From: Altererythrobacter sp.
Lineage (GTDB): Bacteria; Pseudomonadota; Alphaproteobacteria; Sphingomonadales; Sphingomonadaceae
Assembly (NCBI GenBank): GCA_023299945.1
Contig: JALZVZ010000349.1
Span: forward strand, 1 to 15,413
Length of the DNA: 15,413 nucleotides
Direction: 5' to 3'
Below the pieces are notes generated by a model. That model did no database searches, was not told the origin of the DNA, and saw only the letters and a program-made list of their open reading frames with translations. Both the position numbers and the translations under genes were made by a program. Numbering within the stretch: position 1 is the stretch's first letter; the number at the start of each line of letters is the position of its first letter. This document shows positions 1 through 7,007 of this stretch, piece after piece.

Positions 1-479
1 GGGTCGACCACCGTTAGGCCTTCAACCGCAGACAGCACCGAAATCGCCGGCGTAATCATGCTGTCGCCGTAGAAAAGCGATGTAGCAAATACACCTAGCA
101 GCAACGCAATCCAGCCATATTTGGATTTATTGAGCTGCCCCGAAATCAGCGCCACAAGCGCAAGGCTGCCGCCCTGCCCCTTATTATCGGCACGCATCAG
201 GATCGTGACATATTGGATCGCCACCACCAGCACCATCGACCAGAAAATCAGGCTGATAACGCCCAGCACATGGGCATTGTCGAGCTGGACGTTGGAGCGC
301 CCCACAAAGGTTTCGCGAAAAGCGTAAAGCGGGCTGGTTCCGATATCGCCAAAAACGATACCGATCGCGCCGACAGCCAATGCGGTCTTGCCCGATTTGG
401 CGCCAGTGCTGGGGTGTGTTTGACCATGTGCCGGGCTTTGCCCCTGCCCAGGTCCAGCTGGCGCTGTAGAATCACTCAT
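1..479 (-). CDS. kup: Kup-family potassium uptake transporter, N-terminal part (cut by window edge)
   Basis: This is a low-affinity K+ uptake protein of the inner membrane, probably a K+/H+ symporter of the HAK/KUP/KT family. The 159 visible residues start with a polar Pro/Gly/Gln/His-rich tail of about 30 residues. The family signature [11 protein letters not shown] follows at about residues 45-55, at the end of the first membrane helix. Further helices are seen at about 80-100 ([19 protein letters not shown]) and 128-142 ([21 protein letters not shown]), and the frame runs open to base 1. A full Kup protein is about 620-650 aa, so roughly three quarters lies outside the window. The ATG at 477-479 is chosen because it comes just before the conserved core. 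No purine-rich Shine-Dalgarno sequence precedes it; the bases upstream read AAATCCTCCACCA. It lies 151 bases downstream of ccmI on the same strand and could be read through from the ccm operon or have its own promoter. Confidence 0.93.
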   Translation of the reverse strand, partial: MSDSTAPAGPGQGQSPAHGQTHPSTGAKSGKTALAVGAIGIVFGDIGTSPLYAFRETFVGRSNVQLDNAHVLGVISLIFWSMVLVVAIQYVTILMRADNKGQGGSLALVALISGQLNKSKYGWIALLLGVFATSLFYGDSMITPAISVLSAVEGLTVVD

Positions 480-630
480 TGGTGGAGGATTTCCCGAATA
501 TTGCCCGGTACTGCCCGTGTGGCCCGAAATGCGAATGGCCAAGGGGTTCCGAATGAACCGATCAGCATCGCGAAGGCGCGCCAACTAGCACCGCGAACCC
601 GCCCCTGCAACCGTCGCAGCGCTAACGACT

Positions 631-1317
631 TTATTCCGACTGTTGCACAGGAGCCTCAGCAGCTCCCGCAGGCGCTGGAGGACCTTGGACACCGGATTGC
701 GCCAGCATCGCATCGAGGCGCTGAAGGCGAACCTCCAATTCCTCGCGCCATGTCGCATCCTCTGGTGCATTGGCAAGCATATCGGCCCACACACCGCGCG
801 CCTCACCTGGACGGCCTGAGCGCAGCAAAGCCACACCAAGGTAATAGGCAATTCCCGGATGGCCGGGAGCCGCCGCATCAGCCTTGCCGTAAGCGTATAG
901 CGAAGCAGGCGTCAGCTGCCCCTCGGCATGTTCAACCAGCGCATTGGCGAGCGCGAGCCAGCCCTCGGCATGATCGGGGTTGTTGGCCAAACCCCCGCGC
1001 AAGAGCCCTGCGGCATCGGCAAACCGTCCGCGCCGCGCAAAACCATCGGATGTCACCAAATAAGGGGGAGGTTGAATGTCGGGATTGAACAAAGCGCGCC
1101 GCGCCGTGACCATCGCCTCGCCCGATTCCTGTTTGGAGGCTGCAATGCCTTCTTTGGGTGCGCCCGGCATCTCTGGTGCGGCTTGGGTTGCATATCCAGC
1201 AAGGCCGAACACCAGCACTGCGGCAAACAAAGTCCATCCGCGCCGCTCCAACCGTAAGGCAAACACCGCAAGGGCAAATGCAGCTAAAGCGAGAACAATA
1301 ATCGGAAACCAGCTCAT
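631..1317 (-). CDS. ccmI: CcmI-like TPR protein of cytochrome c maturation
   Basis: A membrane-anchored tetratricopeptide protein thought to chaperone apocytochrome c to the CcmF/CcmH ligation complex. The 228 residues begin with two hydrophobic helices (about 2-20 and 28-43), as in the N-terminal part of CcmI. A linker follows, then about 85-200 with helical TPR-like repeats (DGFARRGRFADAAGLLRGGL; AEGWLALANALVEHAEG; GIAYYLGVALLRSGRPGEA). The C-terminus is Pro/Ala-rich. It is much shorter than the long fused CcmI/CycH proteins of Rhodobacter and Rhizobium (about 370-430 aa). A longer frame opens upstream, but the ATG at 1315-1317 is chosen because it overlaps the ccmH stop by ATGA and starts right before the first helix. 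The operon position is strong support for the role; sequence alone supports only a generic TPR protein. Confidence 0.82.
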   Translation of the reverse strand: MSWFPIIVLALAAFALAVFALRLERRGWTLFAAVLVFGLAGYATQAAPEMPGAPKEGIAASKQESGEAMVTARRALFNPDIQPPPYLVTSDGFARRGRFADAAGLLRGGLANNPDHAEGWLALANALVEHAEGQLTPASLYAYGKADAAAPGHPGIAYYLGVALLRSGRPGEARGVWADMLANAPEDATWREELEVRLQRLDAMLAQSGVQGPPAPAGAAEAPVQQSE

Positions 1318-1739
1318 GTTGCCTCTCCCGCATTTTTGGGTTTGCGGCCAATCCTGCTCCACAAAATACCGCCCGCAATCAGCAGCAACACCAGCGGCAC
1401 GGCAAACAGCGGCCAAGTGGTGGAGCTGACGGTGGGCGCGTAGCTGACATAATCACCGTAACGCTGAACCAGCCAAGCGCGGATCGCCTCAGGCTCTTCA
1501 CCGGCCGCAATGCGGCTGCGGACCTGATGCCGCATATCGCCCGCCATCGGCGCGTCACTGTCGGCAATCGACTGTGACTGGCATTTGAGGCAGCGCAAGG
1601 TGTGCATCAAAGCCAGCGCGGCGGCTTCTTGGGCAGGGTCTGAAAGCTGCTGATAGGCAAGCGGTGCAGGCGGCAAAGACTGCTGCGCAAGCACAGGAGA
1701 GACACAAAGCGCCGCGATGAAAAGGATTAAAGCTCTCAT
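1314..1739 (-). CDS. ccmH: Cytochrome c maturation protein CcmH/CycL (thiol reductant)
   Basis: A periplasm-facing thiol protein that, with CcmG, keeps apocytochrome CxxCH cysteines reduced for heme attachment and takes part in the ligation complex. The 141 residues have an N-terminal signal peptide (about 1-18, ending VLAQQ) and the diagnostic motif LRCLKCQSQSIADSDAP, with the redox pair C50 and C53. A three-helix body and one C-terminal membrane segment (about 108-127) follow, with a short basic tail. Length matches the short CcmH/CcmL type, not the long E. coli CcmH fused to a TPR part; here that part is the next gene. Its start overlaps the ccmG stop by ATGA and its stop overlaps the ccmI start the same way, which indicates translational coupling. 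Confidence 0.96.
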   Translation of the reverse strand: MRALILFIAALCVSPVLAQQSLPPAPLAYQQLSDPAQEAAALALMHTLRCLKCQSQSIADSDAPMAGDMRHQVRSRIAAGEEPEAIRAWLVQRYGDYVSYAPTVSSTTWPLFAVPLVLLLIAGGILWSRIGRKPKNAGEAT

Positions 1740-2260
1740 TTCGCTTCCTCCAGTTTTTGCAGCAATTTGGGTACATCGCCCGCACGCACATCGCCAATAT
1801 GCTGATGGCGAATGATGCCCTGACCATCGATTACAAAGGTTTCAGGCACGCCGGACGATCCAATCTCAAGTTGGATGACCGACAAATCATCGGCGCCAAT
1901 GCGCGAATAAGGATTGCCATGCTGCGCCAAAAAACGCGCCACATCCTGCGGCCGATCACGAATAGCCACGCCGACGATATCGACGCCGGCATCTTTCAGG
2001 CGCTCCAAATGCGGAGCCTCGGCGATGCAAGGCAGGCACCAGCTGGCCCATATGTTGAGCAGCTTGGGCTTGCCGTCTTTAAAGTCTGCCAGCGAAGCAC
2101 CTGGCTGCCCCAAATTGGCAGGCCTCAGATCAAATGCAGGCAAAGGCTTGCCGAGCATCTGACTTTCAACAAACTCATTTTTGGGCTGCGTCAATTGATA
2201 ACCTGCTAGTCCTGCAAACAGAGCAAACAGCATGAGCGGTATCCACAGAGTAAGGCGCAT
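1736..2260 (-). CDS. ccmG: CcmG/DsbE thiol:disulfide interchange protein
   Basis: A membrane-anchored periplasmic thioredoxin-like protein that passes electrons to CcmH and apocytochrome c during heme ligation. The 174 residues have one N-terminal membrane anchor (about 4-21), then a thioredoxin fold. The active site is WASWCLPC (C75 and C78), and the cis-proline loop is GVPET (P139). The phrase LLNIWASWC and the acidic stretch after the CxxC (IAEAP) are typical of CcmG/DsbE rather than DsbA. The start overlaps the ccmF stop as TAATG, and the stop overlaps the ccmH start. A general TlpA/ResA-type thioredoxin is the alternative by sequence, but the operon context settles it. Confidence 0.96.
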   Translation of the reverse strand: MRLTLWIPLMLFALFAGLAGYQLTQPKNEFVESQMLGKPLPAFDLRPANLGQPGASLADFKDGKPKLLNIWASWCLPCIAEAPHLERLKDAGVDIVGVAIRDRPQDVARFLAQHGNPYSRIGADDLSVIQLEIGSSGVPETFVIDGQGIIRHQHIGDVRAGDVPKLLQKLEEAK

Positions 2261-4209
2261 TATGCAGCTTCCTCAAACGAGCGTCGCTGGGCAATTGCGC
2301 GCTTCACCACACGGCGTTTCAAATCGGTCTTAACGCGCCCGATAATCGCCAGCACGCCGCCAAATGCAATCAGCAATCCACCATACCAGATGAAGGTCAC
2401 AAATGGCTTCCACCACAGGCGCAATTGCCAGCGGCCATCTTCGGCTTGATTGCCGACAACGGCGTATAATTGCCCGTCCCAGCGGGTGAGCAATGCGCTT
2501 TCCGTGGTTTCCTGCGGCGGCGCCCAGAAATTGCGCGATTGCGGCGCCACGATAACTGGTTTTTCATTGCCGCGGCTGACGAGCAATTTTGCTTCGAGCG
2601 CGGTCCAATTGGGGCCAGCGACGGGATCAACGCTTTCCAGCGTAATGTTCCAATCACTCAATTGTTCAGTGGCACCAGGCGAGACTGCCGCCAGCTTTTC
2701 CTGCGTAAAGGCGCTTTCGCTCGCCATGCCAAACAATGCCACCGCAATGCCGAAATGCGCGCAGACCATGCCCCATGTCGCAATCGGTACACGGCGCAAA
2801 TTACGACCGCGCAGGGGCAGGAAGCTGGCGACGGCCAAACCGCCCGCCAGTGTTAGGCCGATCCATGCCAGAACGCTCATATCGCCGAGGAAATATACCG
2901 CAGCGGCCAAAACAATCAGGATCGCAGCTATGACCAAAATCGGCATTTTCAGCCGTTCCCAGCTGTCTCCGCGCCAACGCAGCAGCGGGCCAACCGCCAT
3001 CACCAGCAACATCGGCACCACGAAAATCGCGCCAACCGGATTGAAATATGGCGGGCCGACAGACACGCGCACGTCAAATGCTTCGGTCAGCAGCGGATAA
3101 AGCGTACCGAGCAGCACAATCCCAAGGATCGCCGACAGCATGACATTGTTGAACACCAGCGCACCTTCGCGGCTCCATGCTTTGAAGCGCGTGCCCTCTG
3201 TGACCGAACCCGCACGCAGGCCGAACACCGCTAGCGCGCCGCCGATGTACAAGATCAGCAGAAACAAGATGAAGCTGCCCCGCTCAGGATCGACCGCAAA
3301 GGCATGAACGCTGGTGAGGATACCGGAGCGCACAAGGAAAGTGCCCAGCATGCTCATCGAAAATGCGACCACGCCAAGCATGATCGTCCATGTTCGTAAA
3401 GCATCGCGCGCGGCCAAAACGCTGGCAGAATGCAGCAATGCTGTCGCAGCAAGCCACGGCATAAGTGAAGCGTTCTCAACCGGATCCCAGAACCACCAGC
3501 CGCCCCAGCCCAGCTCGTAATAGGCCCAGTAACTGCCCGCCGTAATCCCCAAAGTCAGGAACACCCAAGCGCCCAGCACCCATGGCCGCATAACGCGCGC
3601 GAATTCCGGCGTTACTTGGCGGGTGAGCAATGCTCCCACCGCAAAGCTAAACGCAACCGACAGGCCGACATAGCCGAAATACAGCGTAGGCGGATGGAAA
3701 GCGAGGCCGATATCTTGGAGCAGCGGGTTGAGGCCCTGCCCTTCAATCGCAGGAATGGGCAGGCGTTCAAACGGGTTGGAGCTGAGTAGCAGGAAGGCGT
3801 AAAACCCCAGAGCGACAAAACCCTGCGATGCCAATGTGGCCTGCATGGTCTTTTCCGGCAGCCGTTTTTCAATCAATGCAATCAGCGCGCCCGCCATCGC
3901 CATGACAGTGACCCAGAGAAGCATAGAGCCCTCGTGATTGCCCCAAGCACCCGACAGCTTAAAAATCAGCGGCTTCATCGAATGAGAATTGGTCGCCACC
4001 AGCTTCACCGACAGATCAGTGACTGCAAACACCCACAGCAACATGGCAAAGGCGAACATCGCCAGCACGCCTTGGACAATCGCGGCAGGGCGTACCAATG
4101 CCGCCAGCTCGCCCGTTGCCTCGCGCTGCGCGAGCGCCCCGCCCAGCAATTGGAGCAGAGCAAGTGCAGCACACAACCAAAGCGCGGCAAGACCAAGTTC
4201 AGCGAGCAT
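2260..4209 (-). CDS. ccmF: CcmF, heme lyase subunit of cytochrome c maturation
   Basis: A large polytopic inner-membrane protein that takes heme from CcmE and, with CcmH and CcmI, attaches it to apocytochrome CxxCH sites. The 649 residues match the usual family length of about 640-660. The tryptophan-rich WWD heme-handling domain is at about 233-252 (GWGGWWFWDPVENASLMPW). Four histidines sit where the family's conserved heme-ligand histidines are expected: H172 (in FHPPTLYFGYVG) and H302 (in LTSVHAF), both flanking the WWD domain, and H260 (ALLHSAS) and H485 (CAHFGIA), the likely heme b ligands. A periplasmic domain lies at about 500-600, and a last membrane helix near 605-625 precedes a basic tail. 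It lies 6 bases after ccmE and its TAA overlaps the ccmG start codon. Confidence 0.98.
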   Translation of the reverse strand: MLAELGLAALWLCAALALLQLLGGALAQREATGELAALVRPAAIVQGVLAMFAFAMLLWVFAVTDLSVKLVATNSHSMKPLIFKLSGAWGNHEGSMLLWVTVMAMAGALIALIEKRLPEKTMQATLASQGFVALGFYAFLLLSSNPFERLPIPAIEGQGLNPLLQDIGLAFHPPTLYFGYVGLSVAFSFAVGALLTRQVTPEFARVMRPWVLGAWVFLTLGITAGSYWAYYELGWGGWWFWDPVENASLMPWLAATALLHSASVLAARDALRTWTIMLGVVAFSMSMLGTFLVRSGILTSVHAFAVDPERGSFILFLLILYIGGALAVFGLRAGSVTEGTRFKAWSREGALVFNNVMLSAILGIVLLGTLYPLLTEAFDVRVSVGPPYFNPVGAIFVVPMLLVMAVGPLLRWRGDSWERLKMPILVIAAILIVLAAAVYFLGDMSVLAWIGLTLAGGLAVASFLPLRGRNLRRVPIATWGMVCAHFGIAVALFGMASESAFTQEKLAAVSPGATEQLSDWNITLESVDPVAGPNWTALEAKLLVSRGNEKPVIVAPQSRNFWAPPQETTESALLTRWDGQLYAVVGNQAEDGRWQLRLWWKPFVTFIWYGGLLIAFGGVLAIIGRVKTDLKRRVVKRAIAQRRSFEEAA

Positions 4210-4215
4210 TGCGTT

Positions 4216-4704
4216 CTATTCCAATCCCATGGTGGTTTCTTCGACCATTTTGGCGGCCTGATGCTGGCTCATCTCTTCCAGCTCTTTCGGCACGTAATTC
4301 TCATCATGCTTCGCCAACAAATTATCCGCCACGAACACGCCTTTTGCATCCATGCTACCATCGGCCACTACGCCAGAATTTTCGACGAACAGATCGGGCA
4401 AAATACCAGTGTATAAGACCGGTACGCGCGCCTCTTTCTGGTCGGTAACCACAAAGGACACGGTCACACCGTCGCCCAATGTTTTGATCGAGCCTTCTGC
4501 CACCATACCGCCCAAACGGATCGCCTGGCCAACGGGCGGAGGAGCGGCGACAAATTGATCGGGCAGATAGAAATAATTGGCTTGATTGCGCAGGCCCCAC
4601 GAGGCCAGCAGGCCAGCACCGATCAATGCGACCAACGCCAATGTTACCAACACCAATCGCTGGTGCTTGGGTTTGAACCCTTTGCTAACATCATTCTCGC
4701 TCAT
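4216..4704 (-). CDS. ccmE: CcmE heme chaperone
   Basis: A periplasmic heme chaperone, anchored in the inner membrane, that binds heme covalently and carries it from CcmC/CcmD to CcmF. The 162 residues have a cytoplasmic basic start, one membrane anchor (about 17-37) and a beta-barrel OB-type domain. The conserved heme attachment site is AKHDENYVP, with H133 and the axial-ligand tyrosine Y137. The conserved IRLGGMVAEGS (about 62-72) and VLYTGILPDLF (about 96-106) segments are also present. An Ala/Glu/Met-rich flexible tail ends the protein. The start overlaps the ccmD stop (ATGA). Confidence 0.98.
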   Translation of the reverse strand: MSENDVSKGFKPKHQRLVLVTLALVALIGAGLLASWGLRNQANYFYLPDQFVAAPPPVGQAIRLGGMVAEGSIKTLGDGVTVSFVVTDQKEARVPVLYTGILPDLFVENSGVVADGSMDAKGVFVADNLLAKHDENYVPKELEEMSQHQAAKMVEETTMGLE

Positions 4705-4868
4705 TTGCGTGTCACCTTATCGCGCACTTTGCCGCGGACCTTGTCTCTGCGCTTTTCAGCGCTGCGCATTGTTTGCCAAGCCCATACAGCCATCGCCAGC
4801 GTACCGGCTATTCCGACCACATAGGCGGCGACAACAAAATCCCATTGGTTTAAATTCTCGCGGATCAT
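4701..4868 (-). CDS. ccmD: CcmD, small heme exporter subunit
   Basis: A small single-helix membrane protein that helps release heme-loaded CcmE from CcmC. Reading the minus strand between ccmC and ccmE gives a 55-residue protein starting MIRENLNQWDFVVAAY. One membrane helix runs from about 10 to 32, and a strongly basic C-terminus follows (KRRDKVRGKVRDKVTRK), the usual CcmD plan of a short N-terminus, one helix and a basic cytoplasmic tail. Both ends overlap neighbours by ATGA: its start with the ccmC stop and its stop with the ccmE start. CcmD is too short and variable to identify by sequence alone; position and topology make the call. Confidence 0.92.
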   Translation of the reverse strand: MIRENLNQWDFVVAAYVVGIAGTLAMAVWAWQTMRSAEKRRDKVRGKVRDKVTRK

Positions 4869-5587
4869 GCCGCCTCCATCGCTTTACGGCGCAGGCGCGC
4901 CTCAGCTTGAAAATCAGCGAGCAATGCGCGCATTCGGGCCAGAACCACACCGCCAAACAATAACGAGAAGCCAAGCACAGCAATCAGTAGCGGAACCAAA
5001 AAGGCCAGATCAATCGCGCTTTTGCCAACGGTAATACTGGGCGGTTGGTGGAGAGAATTCCACCACACGACGCTGCGGTTGATGATCGGAATATTGATCG
5101 CGCCGATAAGCCCGAAGATTGCCGGTATTTTATACGATCCGCCATCGCGCGCGCTCGCCTGCGCCAAAGCGATATAGCCTGCATAGAGGAATAATAGCAC
5201 CAGCATGCTGGTCAGCCGCCCGTCCCACACCCACCATGAGCCCCATGTCGGACGGCCCCAAATGGAGCCTGTCGCAAGGCAAATCGCGGTAAAGACCATG
5301 CCCGGCACAGCAGAAGCGCGCGCCGCCAATGCAGCCAAGGGGTGCTTCCACACAAGGTAAACAAGGCTGGATATTGCAATCGCGGTCCACCCGCCCATCC
5401 CCAGCCAAGCGGCAGGCACATGGATAAATAGGATCCGCACAGTCTCGCCCATTAAGCGGTCAGGCGGCACATAAAACAGGCCCCAGACCAGCGAAAGCGC
5501 GACCAATACCAAGCCGCTCACCAGCAGCAATGGCGTGAGCCAGCTGGCTAGCTTTAAGAAGCGCGTAGGATTGGCAAAAGCATGCAT
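4865..5587 (-). CDS. ccmC: CcmC, heme-handling protein for CcmE loading
   Basis: A six-helix inner-membrane protein of the heme handling family that presents periplasmic heme to CcmE. The 240 residues contain the WWD motif at about 110-127 (WGRPTWGSWWVWDGRLTS). Two conserved histidines flank it, H56 (ILFIHVPAAW) and H180 (WNSLHQPPS), which match the heme ligands known in the family. The ATG at 5585-5587 (MHAFANPTRF) is chosen because it matches the usual N-terminus; a TTG seven codons upstream (5606-5608) is possible but sits directly on a hairpin. It is the first gene of the ccm cluster on this strand. ccmA and ccmB, which usually precede it, are not in the window, so the ABC partner must be encoded elsewhere. 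Confidence 0.96.
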   Translation of the reverse strand: MHAFANPTRFLKLASWLTPLLLVSGLVLVALSLVWGLFYVPPDRLMGETVRILFIHVPAAWLGMGGWTAIAISSLVYLVWKHPLAALAARASAVPGMVFTAICLATGSIWGRPTWGSWWVWDGRLTSMLVLLFLYAGYIALAQASARDGGSYKIPAIFGLIGAINIPIINRSVVWWNSLHQPPSITVGKSAIDLAFLVPLLIAVLGFSLLFGGVVLARMRALLADFQAEARLRRKAMEAA

Positions 5588-5608
5588 GTCACAAAACCGT
5601 TCGGGCAA

Positions 5609-5661
5609 CCTGTATCACAGGCGGAGGAACAAGGGCTATTACAGGCCCACCCCTCCTCCGC
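5609..5661 (-). promoter_or_regulatory. Structured spacer/leader ahead of ccmC (two adjacent hairpins)
   Basis: Between the dehydrogenase stop and ccmC, an inverted repeat GCGGAGGA (5621-5628) / TCCTCCGC (5654-5661) encloses a small inner stem GGGC (5633-5636) / GCCC (5645-5648). It is directly followed, in the minus direction, by a hairpin with arms CCTGT (5609-5613) and ACAGG (5617-5621) and a 3-base loop. No T-run follows on either strand, so this does not look like an intrinsic terminator. It could be a 5' leader structure of the ccm operon or a processing/stabilising element. Function is unknown. Confidence 0.4.
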
Positions 5662-5711
5662 AAGACTGCAAAAAAGTCAATGTTGAGGCCTCAATTGCGA
5701 AGCCTCGGCGA

Positions 5712-6776
5712 TCAGCGACCGATCAATGTTTGCGCCATCTTATCAGCAATGACGTCAGAAGGAAGGCTGCTTTTGCTTGCCTCCGCCCATATTTCTTCGA
5801 GCCTTGCAGGAATTTGCGCAATGCGCGCATGCACATCCTCGATTTTGCACGGCACACCATCGCGCCGGCACAGATATTCCGTCGCCACGCTGATGATACC
5901 GCCAGCATTGATCACATAATCCGGCGCGTAGAGAATATCGCGCTCCGCCAACAAAGCACCCTGCCCAGCGCGAGCAAGCTGGTTGTTTGCACCGCCTGCA
6001 ACAATAGTGGTGCTCAGCTGAGGGATGCTATCCTCGTTCAAAATCGCACCCAATGCATTGGGGCTAAGCACGTCGCATGTCGTGGAAAGGATCGCATCGG
6101 GAGCGACGACTTCGCCGTCCAACTCATCCGCAAGCGCCTTAACACCGTCCTGATTGATGTCTGCCAGCGTCAAACGCGCCCCATCCTTCGCTGCCAAGCG
6201 GGCAACGCCGCCGCCGACGCTGCCAGTGCCCTGAATTGCGATATGCACATCTTTGAGGCTATCGTGCCCCAATTTATGACGCACAGCGGCTTTTATGCCT
6301 TGGTAGATGCCAAGCGAAGTGGATGGCCCCGGATCGCCGCCGCCAGTGGAGCCTGCTGCAATTGGCAGGCCGGACACGTAAGAAGTGCGCTGCGACATGG
6401 TGACAATATCGCCTTCACTAATGCCAACATCGGCAGCGGTCACATATTGCCCGCCCAATGCCTCTACCTTGTCAGCAAAGGCGTGGAGCATCGCATCCGT
6501 CTTTGTCCTGTCCTTATCGGCGAGGATCACCGCCTTGCCCCCGCCCATAGGCAGACCGGCCATCGCGTTTTTATAGCTCATCCCGCGGCTAAGGCGCAGC
6601 GCATCGCGCATCGCATCCTTAGGCTGGGCATAATGCCACACGCGCGTTCCGCCAGCGCCGGGCCCAAGGTGGGAGGAATGGACAGCAATAATCGCGGTTA
6701 AGCCGCGCGCCTCATCGCGCACAAGCTGCACCAGCTCATGATCGTCATAATCCGGTTCTGTCCAAAACGCCGTCAT
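5712..6776 (-). CDS. Leucine/phenylalanine/valine dehydrogenase (Glu/Leu/Phe/Val dehydrogenase family)
   Basis: An NAD+-dependent amino acid dehydrogenase that oxidatively deaminates a branched-chain or aromatic amino acid to the 2-oxo acid and ammonium in the cytoplasm, or runs in reverse. The 354 residues match leucine dehydrogenase length. Motifs in order are HLGPGAGGTR (36-45), YKNAMAGLPMGGGKAV (68-83) with substrate-binding K69 and catalytic K81, D116 in TAADVG, and the dinucleotide motif GTGSVG (183-188). The start ATG at 6774-6776 (MTAFWTEPDYDDHE) fits homologues; an upstream TTG (6822-6824) lies inside a hairpin and is unlikely. It lies 69 bases downstream of tRNA-His and 124 bases upstream of ccmC on the same strand. 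Leucine versus phenylalanine specificity cannot be decided here. Confidence 0.92.
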   Translation of the reverse strand: MTAFWTEPDYDDHELVQLVRDEARGLTAIIAVHSSHLGPGAGGTRVWHYAQPKDAMRDALRLSRGMSYKNAMAGLPMGGGKAVILADKDRTKTDAMLHAFADKVEALGGQYVTAADVGISEGDIVTMSQRTSYVSGLPIAAGSTGGGDPGPSTSLGIYQGIKAAVRHKLGHDSLKDVHIAIQGTGSVGGGVARLAAKDGARLTLADINQDGVKALADELDGEVVAPDAILSTTCDVLSPNALGAILNEDSIPQLSTTIVAGGANNQLARAGQGALLAERDILYAPDYVINAGGIISVATEYLCRRDGVPCKIEDVHARIAQIPARLEEIWAEASKSSLPSDVIADKMAQTLIGR

Positions 6777-6791
6777 TTGGTCTGCCCCATA

Positions 6792-6825
6792 TTTGGCCCC
6801 AGAAGGGGGTATTTGCGGGGCCAAA
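6792..6825 (-). promoter_or_regulatory. 9-bp stem-loop between tRNA-His and the dehydrogenase start
   Basis: Perfect inverted repeat TTTGGCCCC (6792-6800) / GGGGCCAAA (6817-6825) with a 16-base loop, 15 bases upstream of the dehydrogenase ATG. No U-tract follows on the minus strand (it continues TATGGGGCAG). The loop carries a CCCC run that could pair instead with the GGGG of the 3' arm. The GGGGC just before the start could also pair with the GCCCC of the 5' arm. It may be a tRNA 3' processing/termination element or an attenuator-like leader of the dehydrogenase. Confidence 0.45.
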
Positions 6826-6845
6826 ACAGGCCAAGAGAAGAAAAG

Positions 6846-6922
6846 TGGGGCGATCGACGGGACTCGAACCCGCGACCTCCGGCATCACAAGCCGGCGTTC
6901 TAACCAACTGAACTACGATCGC
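6846..6922 (-). tRNA. tRNA-His (anticodon GTG)
   Basis: A complete cloverleaf can be read on the minus strand: acceptor GCGATCG/CGATCGC, D stem GTTC/GAAC, anticodon stem CCGGC/GCCGG with loop TTGTGAT (anticodon GTG), variable loop AGGTC, T stem GCGGG/CCCGT with loop TTCGAGT, discriminator C73 and an encoded CCA (6846-6848). The base before position 1 (6923) is G on this strand, so the G-1:C73 pair that marks tRNA-His for histidyl-tRNA synthetase can be encoded and kept by RNase P. Mature tRNA-His would then run from 6923. Confidence 0.98.
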
Positions 6923-6979
6923 CACATAGCTTGACTGCTGCAAAGCAACCAGTTCCTTCACGCACCGCGCTGGAAGCGC

Positions 6980-7007
6980 TCAATACGTCGCTCAGTCGCG
7001 GCGTCAA
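6980..7007 (-). promoter_or_regulatory. Candidate sigma-70-type promoter of tRNA-His
   Basis: On the minus strand, TTGACG (7002-7007) as -35 and TATTGA (6980-6985) as -10 are spaced by 16 bases and lie about 58 bases upstream of the tRNA. The -35 matches five of six consensus positions; the -10 is weaker. Transcription would start near 6972, at a short GCGCT/AGCGC inverted repeat (6967-6979). No other convincing promoter was seen for the tRNA. Confidence 0.45.

Noticed and set aside
545..559. GGTTC-CGAAT-GAACC palindrome upstream of kup
   Set aside because: Only 5-bp arms with no T-run and no match to an operator I recognise; it falls within the possible small open frame and may be chance.
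213..1088. Plus-strand open frame of 291 codons opposite kup and ccmI
   Set aside because: It runs antisense across two clear genes and the space between them, is rich in Arg/His/Pro as expected for a complementary frame, and has no recognisable domain.
631..1416. Longer CcmI start, 33 codons upstream
   Set aside because: The extra residues would lie over the ccmH coding region, have no membrane-protein character, and the ATGA-coupled ATG at 1317 is a better start.
5535..6701. Plus-strand open frame of 388 codons opposite the leucine dehydrogenase
   Set aside because: Antisense shadow of a well-supported enzyme; Cys/His/Arg-rich with no family motif, and it also crosses the hairpin-rich spacer.
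6773..6961. Minus-strand open frame across tRNA-His
   Set aside because: It translates the tRNA itself; this type of false protein is common over tRNA genes.
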